From assembly GCA_963668595.1 (NCBI GenBank), contig OY764876.1:1116001-1180000 (forward strand): a DNA stretch of 64,000 nucleotides, given 5' to 3'. This DNA comes from GWE2-42-39 sp963668595 (lineage in GTDB: Bacteria > Bacteroidota > Bacteroidia > Bacteroidales > Prolixibacteraceae). Within the stretch, counting starts at the first letter, position 1. Every line of letters starts with the position of its first letter. Below are positions 27,335 to 36,636 of this stretch, one piece after another. The notes beneath the pieces are model-generated. The model saw nothing but the letters and a program-made list of their open reading frames with translations. It made no database searches and was not told where the DNA came from. The translations under genes and the position numbers were made by a program.

Positions 27335-28233
27335 GCGTAAAAATACATAATCTGAACCTAAAAAATCCGGTGCTTACGGCATCTGGGACCTGTGGTTTTG
27401 GTAAGGAGATAGAAGATTTTGTCGATTTGGCAAGCCTGGGAGGTGTAGTGATGAAAGGAACTACTTTGCTTCCCCGCGAAGGTAATCCATACCCAAGAAT
27501 GGCTGAAACCCCTTCCGGAATGCTTAACGCAGTAGGTTTACAGAATAAAGGTGTAGATAACTTTATTCAAAATATTTATCCCGGAATCAAGGATATTGAC
27601 ACCAATTTTATTGTCAATGTAAACGGATCGACCATTGAAGATTACATTGCAGTAACTGAAAAAATCAATGAGTTGGATAAGATTCCGGCGATTGAGCTGA
27701 ATATTAGCTGTCCGAATGTGAAAGAAGGAGGAATGGCTTTTGGTGTTAGCTGTCCCGCTGCCGAGGCGGTTGTAAAAGCGGTACGTAAGGTGTATTCCAA
27801 AACGCTGATTGTTAAGTTATCGCCTAACGTGACCAGTATTGCTGAAATAGCCAGAGCTTGCGAGGCTCAGGGTGCTAATTCGCTATCGCTGATTAATACA
27901 CTGCTTGGAATGGCCATTGACGCAGAAAAACGTAAACCTGTTTTATCAACTGTAACCGGAGGTTTAAGCGGACCCGCGGTAAAACCAATTGCTTTACGTA
28001 TGGTTTGGCAGGTTTATAATGCAGTTCAGGTTCCGATTATTGGTTTAGGCGGAATTATGAATGCAACAGATGCGATTGAATTTATGCTTGCCGGGGCTTC
28101 TGCAGTGCAAATTGGAACGGGTATTTTTAAAGATCCTGCAATTTTCAACAAGACTTTAACCGGAATTGAAGACTACATGCAAAGGCATAATATCCAATCA
28201 ATCAGTGATATTGTCGGAGAATTACAAATGTAA
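27322..28233 (+). CDS. pyrD: Dihydroorotate dehydrogenase B, catalytic subunit
   Basis: 303 residues of class 1B. FMN enzyme oxidising dihydroorotate to orotate in pyrimidine synthesis. ASGTCGFGKEIEDFVDL at the N-terminus, the catalytic-loop cysteine in ELNISCPNVKEGGMAFG, and the phosphate-binding GLGGIMNATDAIEFMLAGASAVQIGT are all present. Works as a heterotetramer with PyrK, whose gene overlaps it. Confidence 0.96.
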   Translation: MADLSVKIHNLNLKNPVLTASGTCGFGKEIEDFVDLASLGGVVMKGTTLLPREGNPYPRMAETPSGMLNAVGLQNKGVDNFIQNIYPGIKDIDTNFIVNVNGSTIEDYIAVTEKINELDKIPAIELNISCPNVKEGGMAFGVSCPAAEAVVKAVRKVYSKTLIVKLSPNVTSIAEIARACEAQGANSLSLINTLLGMAIDAEKRKPVLSTVTGGLSGPAVKPIALRMVWQVYNAVQVPIIGLGGIMNATDAIEFMLAGASAVQIGTGIFKDPAIFNKTLTGIEDYMQRHNIQSISDIVGELQM

Positions 28234-28256
28234 AACCTTGAAATTTATATTTGTAA

Positions 28257-29558
28257 ATGAGACTTATTCGAAAATTATCTTTATTTCTTGTTCTGATTCT
28301 CTTCTATTGTAAACCCGCAAACCAGTCATCCTCTACCGAAAAGGATTTGGAGACTATACAGAAGAAAAGTTTGAACAGGTTGCTTTGTAATAACAAGCTT
28401 TCAGAATTTAAGCATTCGGATTACCTGGATCGTCAGTTTAAACGATTCATGGAACAATGGCAAATGGCTGGTATGTCGGTAGCCATTGTTAAAGACGAAC
28501 GCCTGGTATATGCACACGGATTTGGTTACAGCGACGTGGAAGCAAAAACGGAAATGAATCCGGGAAATATTTTCAGAGTAGCTAGTGTTTCGAAACTAAT
28601 TACGGCTGTAGGCATTGCTAAACTGGTTGAGAATGGAAAATTACGGCTAGATTCCCGTGTATTTGGAAAAGACGCAATTCTCAGTGACTCAATTATCGAA
28701 AATTCGACAGATAAACGACTGAAAGACATAACAGTTAGACAACTTTTAGCACACTCTGCAGGATGGTCTCAACGGTACGGAGACCCGGCTTTTAACTCGC
28801 TTACCATTGCAGAAAAGGTTGGAGACACTCCTCCTGCAACAATGAGTAGCTACTATAAATTTATTTGTTCGCGAAATTTGCATTTTACTCCCGGAAGTAG
28901 CAGTTCATATTCAAACATGGGCTACATGTTTCTGGGCGATGTTATTGCTAAAGTAAGTGGAATGCCCTACGAGGATTTTATCCGCAAGGAGGTGCTCATC
29001 CCTAATGAAATTTATGATATGCACATCGGTTCCAGTTTATTAAGTGGTCGTCGCGAAAATGAAGTGAAATATTATGAACCAGAAACAAGTCCGATGATCC
29101 CGGCTTTTGATGGTAGCGGTACAATGGTGCCCAAACCATACGGAGGAAATCCGATTGAATTACTTGGACCTGCTGGTGGCTGGTTGGCTTCATCGGTAGA
29201 ACTAGCCCGATTACTGACACTTATCGATGGGCATTCAAAAGTGAAAGATATCGTCCCAAACAAAATACTTCAGGAAATGATTTGTCCCGACCGTACCCGT
29301 GGTCCTTTGGGATGGATTAAAGTTACCTCGTCTGGAGATTGGTGGCGAACAGGAAGTATGGCCGGAACGTCAGCCATGATGAAACGATGTAAAAATGGAG
29401 TCAGTTGGGTGGTTCTGTTTAACGCCAGTTCGTGGAAAGGGACACTTTTTGCACACGAAATAAATGGAATGATGGAACGTACACTAAGTAAACTAAAAAC
29501 TTGGCCCGAGCATGATCTATTTGCTATTCAGACAGAAAAAACGATAGAGAAAAAATAA
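28257..29558 (+). CDS. Serine hydrolase lipoprotein, beta-lactamase/DD-peptidase fold
   Basis: 433 residues. The N-terminus MRLIRKLSLFLVLILFYCKPAN is a lipoprotein signal with the lipid-bearing Cys18. The class C type motifs are FRVASVSKLITAVG (SxxK nucleophile at about residue 105), SSSYSNMGYMFLG (YxN), and a C-terminal WWRTGSMAGTSA segment in the KTG position (RTG here). These hydrolyse D-amino-acid peptides or esters. It follows pyrD by 23 bp and may be read from the same transcript, ending at a strong terminator. Confidence 0.88.
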   Translation: MRLIRKLSLFLVLILFYCKPANQSSSTEKDLETIQKKSLNRLLCNNKLSEFKHSDYLDRQFKRFMEQWQMAGMSVAIVKDERLVYAHGFGYSDVEAKTEMNPGNIFRVASVSKLITAVGIAKLVENGKLRLDSRVFGKDAILSDSIIENSTDKRLKDITVRQLLAHSAGWSQRYGDPAFNSLTIAEKVGDTPPATMSSYYKFICSRNLHFTPGSSSSYSNMGYMFLGDVIAKVSGMPYEDFIRKEVLIPNEIYDMHIGSSLLSGRRENEVKYYEPETSPMIPAFDGSGTMVPKPYGGNPIELLGPAGGWLASSVELARLLTLIDGHSKVKDIVPNKILQEMICPDRTRGPLGWIKVTSSGDWWRTGSMAGTSAMMKRCKNGVSWVVLFNASSWKGTLFAHEINGMMERTLSKLKTWPEHDLFAIQTEKTIEKK

Positions 29559-29590
29559 ACCTCTCTATTTCAGATAATTTTATCTTTTTT

Positions 29591-29636
29591 ACAAGCCAGC
29601 AAGCGAAAATCGTAAACTTTTCGTTTGCTGGCTTGT
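29591..29636 (+). terminator. Strong terminator after the serine hydrolase
   Basis: A 19-bp stem (29,591-29,609 with 29,618-29,636, one G-T wobble) around an 8-nt loop. It isolates pyrK-pyrD-hydrolase from the dehydrogenase genes. The T-run is short. Confidence 0.75.
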
Positions 29637-29681
29637 TTGATATGATGAAAATTCAAATGAAAATGTTAAATAAATTTCATC

Positions 29682-30998
29682 ATGTCAGAATTTAAAATCC
29701 AGATGCCAAAGCTGGGTGAAAGTGTGCAGGAAGCAACAATCACCAAATGGTTTGTGAAGGAAGGAGATCAGATAAAAGAAGATGATCCGTTGTTTGAAGT
29801 GGCAACCGACAAAGTTGATTCCGAAATTCCTTCTCCAGTCGATGGTACAATCAAAAAAATATTCTTTGCTGAAAATTCACTCGTTCCTGTTGGCGAAATA
29901 GTCGCAACAGTTATACTGGAAGGTGAAGAGGATGATTCTATTGAAAATGAATCAGACCAAGCAATTACAGAACCAATAAAAACAGGTACACCGCAAGTTC
30001 AGCCTGCAGGAAGCACCGAAGTATTGCCCCAAAAGCCAGCACAAAGCGGACGTTTCTATTCTCCGCTCGTTCTGTCAATTGCAAAAACAGAACAGGTCTC
30101 ATGGGATGAGTTGGAGCAAATTTCCGGCTCGGGACTAAACGGAAGAGTTCAGAAACAGGATATTTTGCAGTATATCGATCAGCGCAAAGCAGGTGTTAAA
30201 ACATCAACTGCGGCAGTTAGTACAAACGCTGTTACTCCGGTTGAAAATCCGGCTCAGACAGCACCCAAAGTATCTGCATCAATTGGTAGTGACGACCAGA
30301 TTATTGAAATGGATCGCGTGCGAAAACTGATTGCAGAACACATGGTTCGCTCAAAACAAGTAGCTCCTCATGTTACGTCTGTAGTTGAAGCCGATGTTAC
30401 CAATCTGGTAATGTGGCGGAATAAAGTAAAAGACCAGTTTCTGCAAAAGTACGGAGAAAAAATTACGTTCATGCCTGTATTTACTGAAGCAGTAGCCCGC
30501 GCCCTGGCTGAATTTCCGCTGGTAAATTCATCGGTGGACGGAACAAATATTATTATGCATAAGCATATCAATATTGGTATTGCAGTGGCTAAACCCGATG
30601 GAAATTTAGTTGTGCCTGTAGTAAAAAATGCCGAACAAAAGAATTTGTTGGGACTGACCAAAAATTTGAATTCACTTGCCGATCGGGCACGAACTAATAA
30701 ATTGTCGCCGGAAGATTACCAGGGAGGAACATTTACCATTACCAATTTTGGTTCGTTCCGAAACATCATTGGCACACCAATTATCAATCAGCCTCAGGTT
30801 GCAATTCTGGCAACCGGAAGCATTGAGAAAAAGCCCGCAGTAATTGAAACTCCATACGGCGATGCCATTGTGGTACGTCACAAAATGTTCCTTTCGCTTT
30901 CATACGATCACCGAATTATTGACGGAGCGCTGGGAGGTGCATTTTTGCGGCGAATAGCTGATATTCTTGAGGAATTCAGCATGGATCGCGAAGTTTAA
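29682..30998 (+). CDS. 2-oxoacid dehydrogenase E2 (dihydrolipoamide acyltransferase)
   Basis: 438 residues. An N-terminal lipoyl domain carries the lipoylated Lys in VATDKVDSEIPSP (about residue 45). A Pro/Ala/Glu-rich linker is followed by the E1/E3-binding domain (about 125-165, SPLVLSIAKTEQVSWDELEQISGSGLNGRVQKQDIL), a second linker, and the catalytic domain (about 205-438) ending SLSYDHRIIDGALGGAFLRRI with the HxxxDG motif. Its lipoyl group would be made by LipA at 2,569. With the fused E1 next door it forms most of a branched-chain-type or pyruvate-type complex. No E3 gene is seen nearby. Confidence 0.93.
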   Translation: MSEFKIQMPKLGESVQEATITKWFVKEGDQIKEDDPLFEVATDKVDSEIPSPVDGTIKKIFFAENSLVPVGEIVATVILEGEEDDSIENESDQAITEPIKTGTPQVQPAGSTEVLPQKPAQSGRFYSPLVLSIAKTEQVSWDELEQISGSGLNGRVQKQDILQYIDQRKAGVKTSTAAVSTNAVTPVENPAQTAPKVSASIGSDDQIIEMDRVRKLIAEHMVRSKQVAPHVTSVVEADVTNLVMWRNKVKDQFLQKYGEKITFMPVFTEAVARALAEFPLVNSSVDGTNIIMHKHINIGIAVAKPDGNLVVPVVKNAEQKNLLGLTKNLNSLADRARTNKLSPEDYQGGTFTITNFGSFRNIIGTPIINQPQVAILATGSIEKKPAVIETPYGDAIVVRHKMFLSLSYDHRIIDGALGGAFLRRIADILEEFSMDREV

Positions 30999-31021
30999 TT
31001 TATTAAATATCAAATCAGTTT

Positions 31022-33064
31022 ATGACAACAGTACCCAAAACATACAGCATTAAAACAACAGGGAAAGAAACTCTCGAAAAGTGGTTCCGACTGATGACTA
31101 TTGGCCGTGCTATTGACGAAAAAGCGCCCAACTACCTGAAACAGGCAATTGGCTGGTCCTATCACGGTCCCTATGCCGGACATGATGGAATACAACTGGC
31201 AATTGGTCAGATTTTCGAAAAACAGAAAGACCATATTTTCCTGTATTACAGAGATATGCTTTCCGCATTATCATGTGGAATGACCGCTGAAGAATTAATT
31301 CTCAACGGTATATCGAAAGCAACCGACCCAACCAGTGGCGGAAGGCACATGTCAAACCATTTTGCCAAACCTCAGTGGAACATTCATAATGTATCATCGC
31401 TGACCGGAAACCACACTCTGCATGCAGTAGGTGCAGCCCGGGCCATTAAATATTACGGAGAAAAAGCTGTTTCAATAAGTTCTCATGGCGAATCGGCAAC
31501 TTCTGAAGGATATGTTTACGAGGCAATTAACGGGGCATCACGAGAAAAACTCCCGGTAATATTTGTTATTCAGGATAATGGTTACGGAATTTCGGTTCCT
31601 AAAAAAGACCAAACCGCAAACCGTAAAGTGGCCAATAATTTCTCCGGATTCAAAAATTTACGCATCATTCATTGCAATGGCAAAGATGTTTTCGATTCGA
31701 TGAATGCCATGACTGAAGCCAAGCGTCACGCCATTGAAACAGGAACTCCTGTAATTGTTCAGGCCAACTGTGTTCGTATTCATTCGCATTCAAATTCAGA
31801 CAGACACGAGCTGTATCGATCTGAAGAAGAGCGCAATTACGTACAGCAATATGACCCGATGGCTAAATTTAAACGGCTACTGCTACGCTACAACCGTTTT
31901 ACCGAAGAGGAATTGCTAGCCATTGAAGAAGAAGCAAAAAATATTCTGAAAAATGCGCACAAAGCTGCATTGAAAGCACCGGATCCCGATCCAAATACGT
32001 ACCTAGATTTTGTTCTACCCGAACCGTATCCGGCCGAAAAATATCCAGCCGGCATTCATCAGTTCGACGGAGAAAAGAAAAAACTGGTAACAGCTATTAA
32101 TGAAACACTTAAATCTGAATTCCGCCATAATCCCGACACATTTATATGGGGACAGGACATGGCAAACAAAGACAAAGGCGGAGTATTCAATGTTTCGAAA
32201 GGCATGCAGCAGGAATTTGGACCAAAGCGCGTTTTCAATGCTCCAATTGCTGAAGATTTCATTGTTGGGACGGCTAACGGCATGTCGAGGCATAATGAAA
32301 AAATTCGCATCGTCATCGAAGGTGCCGAGTTTGCCGATTATTTCTGGCCTGCGATGGAACAATATGTCGATTCGAGTCATGATTACTGGCGATCAAACGG
32401 ACAATTCACGCCAAATGTTACCATTCGCCTGGCCTCGGGAGGTTATATCGGAGGGGGACTTTACCACTCGCAAACCATTGAGGGAGCGCTTACTTCCATT
32501 CCCGGAGTACGCATTGTTTACCCATCGTTTGCCGACGATGCAGCAGGTTTACTGCGCACGGCCATGCGTAGCCGCGGTTTGACTATGTTTATGGAACCAA
32601 AAGCTTTGTATAACGACCCCAAAGCGGCAACACCAATTCCGGACGACTTCGAAGTTCCGTTTGGAAAAGCTCGAACCAGAAAAGAAGGAAAAGATCTGTT
32701 TATTATCACTTACGGAAATACCACACACATGTGTCTGGAAGCTGCATACAAGCTGGAAGAAGAAGGACTGAGTTGCGAAGTACTGGATTTACGATCACTT
32801 GTTCCGCTTGATAAAGAAGCAATACTGAACGGAGTGAAAAAAATTGGTAAAGTGCTGGTGGTGCACGAAGACAAAGTACATTCCGGTTTCGGAGCTGAAA
32901 TTACATCAGTGATAATGGAAGAAGCTTTCGAGCATCTGGATGGCCCGGTTCGCCGCGTTGGATCAAGTTTTACACCAGTAGGCTTCCATCGTTCGTTCGA
33001 ACGCATGGTGCTTCCGAACACAGAAAAAATTTACCAGGCGGCAAAAAATATTCTGGCATATTAA
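31022..33064 (+). CDS. 2-oxoacid dehydrogenase E1, fused alpha and beta subunits
   Basis: 680 residues. The alpha half (about 1-335) carries the thiamine pyrophosphate motif region ISSHGESATSEGYVYEAINGASREKLPVIFVIQDNGYGIS. The beta half (about 345-680) includes FIWGQDMANKDKGGVFNVSKGM, the transketolase pyrimidine domain, and LFIITYGNTTHMCLEAA with the C-terminal EDKVHSGFGAEI. In many bacteria these are separate genes; fused versions are common in Bacteroidota and usually annotated as 2-oxoisovalerate dehydrogenase. It begins 23 bp after E2. The exact 2-oxoacid cannot be read from sequence. Confidence 0.93.
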   Translation: MTTVPKTYSIKTTGKETLEKWFRLMTIGRAIDEKAPNYLKQAIGWSYHGPYAGHDGIQLAIGQIFEKQKDHIFLYYRDMLSALSCGMTAEELILNGISKATDPTSGGRHMSNHFAKPQWNIHNVSSLTGNHTLHAVGAARAIKYYGEKAVSISSHGESATSEGYVYEAINGASREKLPVIFVIQDNGYGISVPKKDQTANRKVANNFSGFKNLRIIHCNGKDVFDSMNAMTEAKRHAIETGTPVIVQANCVRIHSHSNSDRHELYRSEEERNYVQQYDPMAKFKRLLLRYNRFTEEELLAIEEEAKNILKNAHKAALKAPDPDPNTYLDFVLPEPYPAEKYPAGIHQFDGEKKKLVTAINETLKSEFRHNPDTFIWGQDMANKDKGGVFNVSKGMQQEFGPKRVFNAPIAEDFIVGTANGMSRHNEKIRIVIEGAEFADYFWPAMEQYVDSSHDYWRSNGQFTPNVTIRLASGGYIGGGLYHSQTIEGALTSIPGVRIVYPSFADDAAGLLRTAMRSRGLTMFMEPKALYNDPKAATPIPDDFEVPFGKARTRKEGKDLFIITYGNTTHMCLEAAYKLEEEGLSCEVLDLRSLVPLDKEAILNGVKKIGKVLVVHEDKVHSGFGAEITSVIMEEAFEHLDGPVRRVGSSFTPVGFHRSFERMVLPNTEKIYQAAKNILAY

Positions 33065-33076
33065 AATTCACTTTTT

Positions 33077-33583
33077 ATGAAGAAGACAGCAATAATATAT
33101 AGTTTTAACACGCACAAAACAGCCAAAGCAGCTGATAAAATTGCAGATGCATTTGAACCGGTTCAACTTGAAAAGGTAAATGCTGAAGATATTGACGGAA
33201 AGAAATTTCTGGCTTTCGACAACCTGATTCTGGGAGTTCCAACCTGGTTCGACGGAGAATTACCCAATTATTGGGATGAATTTGTTCCGGAGCTGGAAGA
33301 CCTTGATTTAAAAGGAAAAACGATTGCTTTATTTGGGTTGGGCGACCAAATCGGCTATTCCGAAAATTTTGGCGATGCAGTGGGCATTCTCGCTGAACTA
33401 CTTCAGCAAAGAGGTGCCAAATTGGTTGGATATACCGAAACAAAAGGCTATTCGTTCGAATCATCGCGCGCCGAAATAAATGGTCGCTTTGCCGGACTTT
33501 TGCTCGATCAGGAGAATCAGGCCCGGCTTTCGTCGGAACGAATAAAAAAATGGGTAACGAATTTGCTTACTGAGTTCAAATAA
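33077..33583 (+). CDS. Flavodoxin
   Basis: 168 residues, long-chain type. The phosphate-binding loop is the relaxed form YSFNTHKTAKAA (residues about 8-19), the isoalloxazine loops are GVPTWFDGELPNYWDEF and FGLGDQIGYSENFGDAVG, and the C-terminal half carries the long-chain loop (KGYSFESSRAEINGRFAGLLLDQENQ). It lies 12 bp after the E1 gene. Co-expression suggests that it either accepts electrons connected to 2-oxoacid metabolism or serves radical enzymes. It ends at a terminator. Confidence 0.9.
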   Translation: MKKTAIIYSFNTHKTAKAADKIADAFEPVQLEKVNAEDIDGKKFLAFDNLILGVPTWFDGELPNYWDEFVPELEDLDLKGKTIALFGLGDQIGYSENFGDAVGILAELLQQRGAKLVGYTETKGYSFESSRAEINGRFAGLLLDQENQARLSSERIKKWVTNLLTEFK

Positions 33584-33597
33584 AGAATAATTTGAAG

Positions 33598-33626
33598 AGG
33601 CGTTTTGATTGCAAAACGCCTTTTTT
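33598..33626 (+). terminator. Terminator after flavodoxin gene
   Basis: Perfect 9-bp stem AGGCGTTTT / AAAACGCCT, 6-nt loop and a T6 run. Confidence 0.85.
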
Positions 33627-33693
33627 AATGCTAAAAAAACATTATTATCACTTATTCGGTTCCAATGTGTCTGAACGGAACGGTTGAATGACC

Positions 33694-33701
33694 TATCTTT
33701 G
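33694..33701 (+). promoter_or_regulatory. -7 box of mgsA
   Basis: TATCTTTG fits TAnnTTTG, 23 bp upstream of the ATG. Confidence 0.6.
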
Positions 33702-33724
33702 CATTAAATTAGAATATATAAAGT

Positions 33725-34195
33725 ATGAAGAAGAAAAAAACGATAGCTATTGTAGCCCACGATAACCGCAAAAAAGATATGATTGAATGGGTTTCGTGGA
33801 ACTGGAAAGAATTATGTGTACACAGCTTGGTGTGTACCGGAACTACCGGAAAATTGGTTGAAGAAGCATTGGTGAAAAAATGCCGCGAAAATGATACTAT
33901 TCCTCCGGAAATCCGCCGATTAAAGTCCGGACCTCTTGGTGGCGACCAGCAATTAGGAGCCATGATCTGCGAAGGAAATATCGACATCCTGATTTTCTTC
34001 TGGGATCCAATGCAGCCACAGCCACACGATGTGGACGTAAAAGCTCTGCTGCGTATTTCAACTTTATACAATATTCCAACAGCAATCAACCGTTCGACAG
34101 CTGACTTTATCATCTCGTCCGAATTGTTTGCCCACGAATATAACCCGATTCTGAAAGATTATTCTTCATATATTAAACGGGAAGTTGATCTTTAG
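33725..34195 (+). CDS. mgsA: Methylglyoxal synthase
   Basis: 156 residues. Converts dihydroxyacetone phosphate to methylglyoxal and phosphate. Characteristic motifs are VAHDNRKKDMIEW, CTGTTGKLVEEAL, RLKSGPLGGDQQLGAMI (phosphate binding and the catalytic Asp), IFFWDPMQPQPHDVDVKALLRI and IPTAINRSTADFI. Length and all motifs are normal. Confidence 0.97.
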   Translation: MKKKKTIAIVAHDNRKKDMIEWVSWNWKELCVHSLVCTGTTGKLVEEALVKKCRENDTIPPEIRRLKSGPLGGDQQLGAMICEGNIDILIFFWDPMQPQPHDVDVKALLRISTLYNIPTAINRSTADFIISSELFAHEYNPILKDYSSYIKREVDL

Positions 34196-34274
34196 TTAAG
34201 AATAACATAAAACTGAATTAATCAGTCACACTGTCGGTTCTGCTAATTTTATCGTCATACAAATCAATTTTGAA

Positions 34275-34484
34275 ATGAGAAAAATTAGCAGAATTGCCTC
34301 CGTGCACGAACAACAGCAATTGCGCGACAAGCTTTCGCTGATGTACATGCTTCGCGATAAACTGGCAGTGAAGAACGAGACAGATCAGTTCTTTCAAACC
34401 AAAACAAAATCAACCGTTTTAAACGAATTGGACAGTATTATCGATTTCAACCTGGAGCGTTTTTATTCCTTGCGCGCCGGGTAG
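34275..34484 (+). CDS. Small protein of unknown function
   Basis: 69 residues, charged and probably helical throughout: RKISRIASVHEQQQLRDKLSLMYMLRDKLAVKN followed by TKSTVLNELDSIIDFNLERFYSLRAG. No signal or membrane segment. It lies between mgsA and the leucine-rich-repeat gene on the same strand, with its own ATG after a 79-bp gap. I do not recognise a family. Confidence 0.6.
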   Translation: MRKISRIASVHEQQQLRDKLSLMYMLRDKLAVKNETDQFFQTKTKSTVLNELDSIIDFNLERFYSLRAG

Positions 34485-34528
34485 TTTCGTCTGCCAGCTA
34501 CAGAAAACGGTCAAATTAAAAATCTTTT

Positions 34529-35965
34529 ATGCGCCGTTTTTTCTGTATTGTCCTGATTATTTCAAGCTTTTCGCTTGTTTCTCTTGGTAAGAAAAAAGAA
34601 AAAGTTCCCAAACTAGTATTGCTCACCGAAGCACAAATTGCTGCTGCACCCGAGTTCCACTCACTCGAAGAAGCAATGCTCGATCCAAAGAACGTATATG
34701 TTCTCAATCTCGAAAATCAGAAATTGACTGAAATTCCGGAAAAACAATTGAGTAGTCTTGTAAACTTGCAGGTTTTAAAGGCTGGTTACAATCATTTCAC
34801 GGTTGTTCCCAGTGCAATATTTTCACTCCGGAATCTTCAGAAATTATTTCTGGATCACAACCAACTTAGCGAAATTCCTGCCGGCATCGGACAACTCATT
34901 TATCTGAAAGAACTTTCGGTAAAAGAAAATAAACTCGCGTCCATTTCTCCGGAACTTGGAAAATGCGTACAATTAACCAGCCTGAGGGCAGGGGAGAATC
35001 AGCTCGAAAGTCTCCCGGCCAATATTGGTTCCTGCACACAATTGCGCGAACTCGACTTTTTCAATAATCGTTTGCACTCACTTCCTGCATCAATTGGTCA
35101 ATGCAGCGCATTGGAAACAATCGATCTGGATTGGAACCAATTAGCAAGTTTGCCCAACGAGTTTTGCTCGCTGGTTAAACTGAAAACGCTGAAACTGGAA
35201 AAAAACCAACTCCGCACTTTGCCTGCAAATATTGGTGCTCTGAGCCAGTTGGAACTAATAAAAATTACTGAAAACCAGCTTGAGACACTTCCTGAATCAA
35301 TTGAACAATGGAAACTTATCAGCGAACTGAATTTCAGCAAAAACCATTTGAAACAACTACCTGAAAGCATTGGCGAAATCAGTCAGTTGCGCACGCTCGA
35401 TTTATCTCAAAATCAGCTACTAAGTATTCCTGAGAGCATGGGGAAACTCAGCAATCTGGAAACACTTTATTTACATAATAATAAAATAGAAATTCTGCAA
35501 GGGGAGAGCCTCAATCTTCCAAATATTCGCGAAATTACGCTATCCATCAACCAATTAAGCAGATTTACCTGCACAATGAGCCGCTGCGCAAAACTGACCC
35601 GCATCGATTTGGAAATGAACAAACTAAAAGACTTTCCAACTTGCTTATTGACTGTAAAATCGCTGGAATATTTGAATCTGAATACCAACGAAATTTCCGA
35701 TATTCCGGAGTCGGTTATGGAACTTAGTTCGCTGAAAGAATTGTACTTAAATAAAAACCAGGTAGTAACGCTGACTAAAAAACTAGCACAGCATCCGGCT
35801 TTGGAGATATTGGATTTGGGTGAAAATAAATTGCCACTTGTACCACTTAGTTTCCTGGAAATACCGCATTTGCGCCAACTCAATCTAGCCGGAAATCCGC
35901 TCTACAAATGGCATATCAAACAACTTAAAGAACGCAGTAAAATAAAGGAATTGGTGGTTGAATAA
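34529..35965 (+). CDS. Exported leucine-rich-repeat protein
   Basis: 478 residues. A signal peptide (RFFCIVLIISSFSLVSLGKK) precedes about 16 leucine-rich repeats of 23 residues (about 65-460) with the pattern LxxLxLxxNxLxxLPxxIGxL, for example LRELDFFNNRLHSLPASIGQC. It is the bacterial LRR type built around LPxxI. No catalytic domain is attached, so it is a periplasmic or surface binding protein. Partner unknown. It is the last well-defined host gene before the provirus. Confidence 0.88.
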   Translation: MRRFFCIVLIISSFSLVSLGKKKEKVPKLVLLTEAQIAAAPEFHSLEEAMLDPKNVYVLNLENQKLTEIPEKQLSSLVNLQVLKAGYNHFTVVPSAIFSLRNLQKLFLDHNQLSEIPAGIGQLIYLKELSVKENKLASISPELGKCVQLTSLRAGENQLESLPANIGSCTQLRELDFFNNRLHSLPASIGQCSALETIDLDWNQLASLPNEFCSLVKLKTLKLEKNQLRTLPANIGALSQLELIKITENQLETLPESIEQWKLISELNFSKNHLKQLPESIGEISQLRTLDLSQNQLLSIPESMGKLSNLETLYLHNNKIEILQGESLNLPNIREITLSINQLSRFTCTMSRCAKLTRIDLEMNKLKDFPTCLLTVKSLEYLNLNTNEISDIPESVMELSSLKELYLNKNQVVTLTKKLAQHPALEILDLGENKLPLVPLSFLEIPHLRQLNLAGNPLYKWHIKQLKERSKIKELVVE

Positions 35966-35996
35966 AGCTACTGATTTATTCCGTTCTGAACATTTT

Positions 35997-36212
35997 TTAT
36001 ACAGTATATGCTCTAGCTTCTCTTTTTTCAATTACTAAAAATGGTAAAAAAATAAAATCAGAATGTATAGACATACCAACTTTTAATAATTCAATAGATA
36101 CATTTTTTCCTTTTAATTCATTTTTAATTTCGTCTTTAATTTTATCTATATCAACAGAAGTTTGATTATTAGAAAAATTCAAATCAATTTTTTTTACAAT
36201 TATACTTTCCAT
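35997..36212 (-). CDS. Hypothetical protein next to the left provirus border
   Basis: 71 residues from an ATG at 36,212: charged N-terminal half (NQTSVDIDKIKDEIKNELKGKNVSIELLKVG) and a hydrophobic FIFLPFLVI patch. Base composition is much more AT-rich than the adjacent host genes. It lies outside the direct repeat, on the host side. It could be a genuine small gene, a remnant of an earlier insertion at the same site, or chance. No promoter was identified. Confidence 0.4.
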   Translation of the reverse strand: MESIIVKKIDLNFSNNQTSVDIDKIKDEIKNELKGKNVSIELLKVGMSIHSDFIFLPFLVIEKREARAYTV

Positions 36213-36322
36213 ATTTTAATCTTTAATCATTCAATCTCAAATTTCATCATTTGCTTAAAGCAATTTACAACTTTTCAACCAATCATTGCATATAAAAACG
36301 GACAGAATTCGGACAAAAACGT

Positions 36323-36350
36323 TTGTCTTAGAATTTATATTTTTGGTAGT
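36323..36350 (+). other. Left attachment site (attL), half of a dif-like site
   Basis: XerC-type arm TTGTCTTAGAA (36,323-36,333), central TTTATA (36,334-36,339), then TTTTTGGTAGT, which is a poor XerD arm. The core TGTCTTAGAATTTATATT (36,324-36,341) is repeated exactly at 44,189-44,206. The good arm is on the host side and the degenerate arm is inside the element, as expected for an attL. Confidence 0.75.
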
Positions 36351-36354
36351 GTGT

Positions 36355-36366
36355 CTGAAAGGTTAC
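36355..36366. repeat. Left arm of the terminal inverted repeat
   Basis: CTGAAAGGTTAC is the exact reverse complement of GTAACCTTTCAG at 44,153-44,164. In the circular form the two arms face each other across the attachment core. Confidence 0.75.
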
Positions 36367-36372
36367 ATCTTT

Positions 36373-36636
36373 TTAATTGTAATTAATTGGACGGAGATTC
36401 ATTCTAATATCGTTTAAGACAACTTTTTCAAGCTGGACAGTATAGAAATACTGACCACGTTTTAACGCAATATATTTGACAAAATCAACTCGACGGAATT
36501 TCTTCACCTCATTGTGATAACCCTTGAACTCGAATTTTTCAGCCATCAAAGCGCGATAAGCAGACTTAAACGTCGGAAAGTCTCCGAAAGATTCGCCATT
36601 CACTAGAACGCGAATAACCTTTCGTAATGGTCTCAT
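36373..36636 (-). CDS. Phage small protein of unknown function (87 aa)
   Basis: 87 residues from ATG at 36,636. Strongly basic, with VIRVLVNGESFGDFPTFKSAYRALMAEKFEFKGYHNEVKKFRRVDFVKYI and a beta-like end (GQYFYTVQLEKVVLNDIRMNL). No membrane segment. It may bind nucleic acid. It is read toward the left border. In the circular phage the next genes in that direction across the attachment site are rep and the zinc-ribbon gene, so it would be the first gene of the replication block. In the integrated form it is cut off from them. Confidence 0.65.
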   Translation of the reverse strand: MRPLRKVIRVLVNGESFGDFPTFKSAYRALMAEKFEFKGYHNEVKKFRRVDFVKYIALKRGQYFYTVQLEKVVLNDIRMNLRPINYN

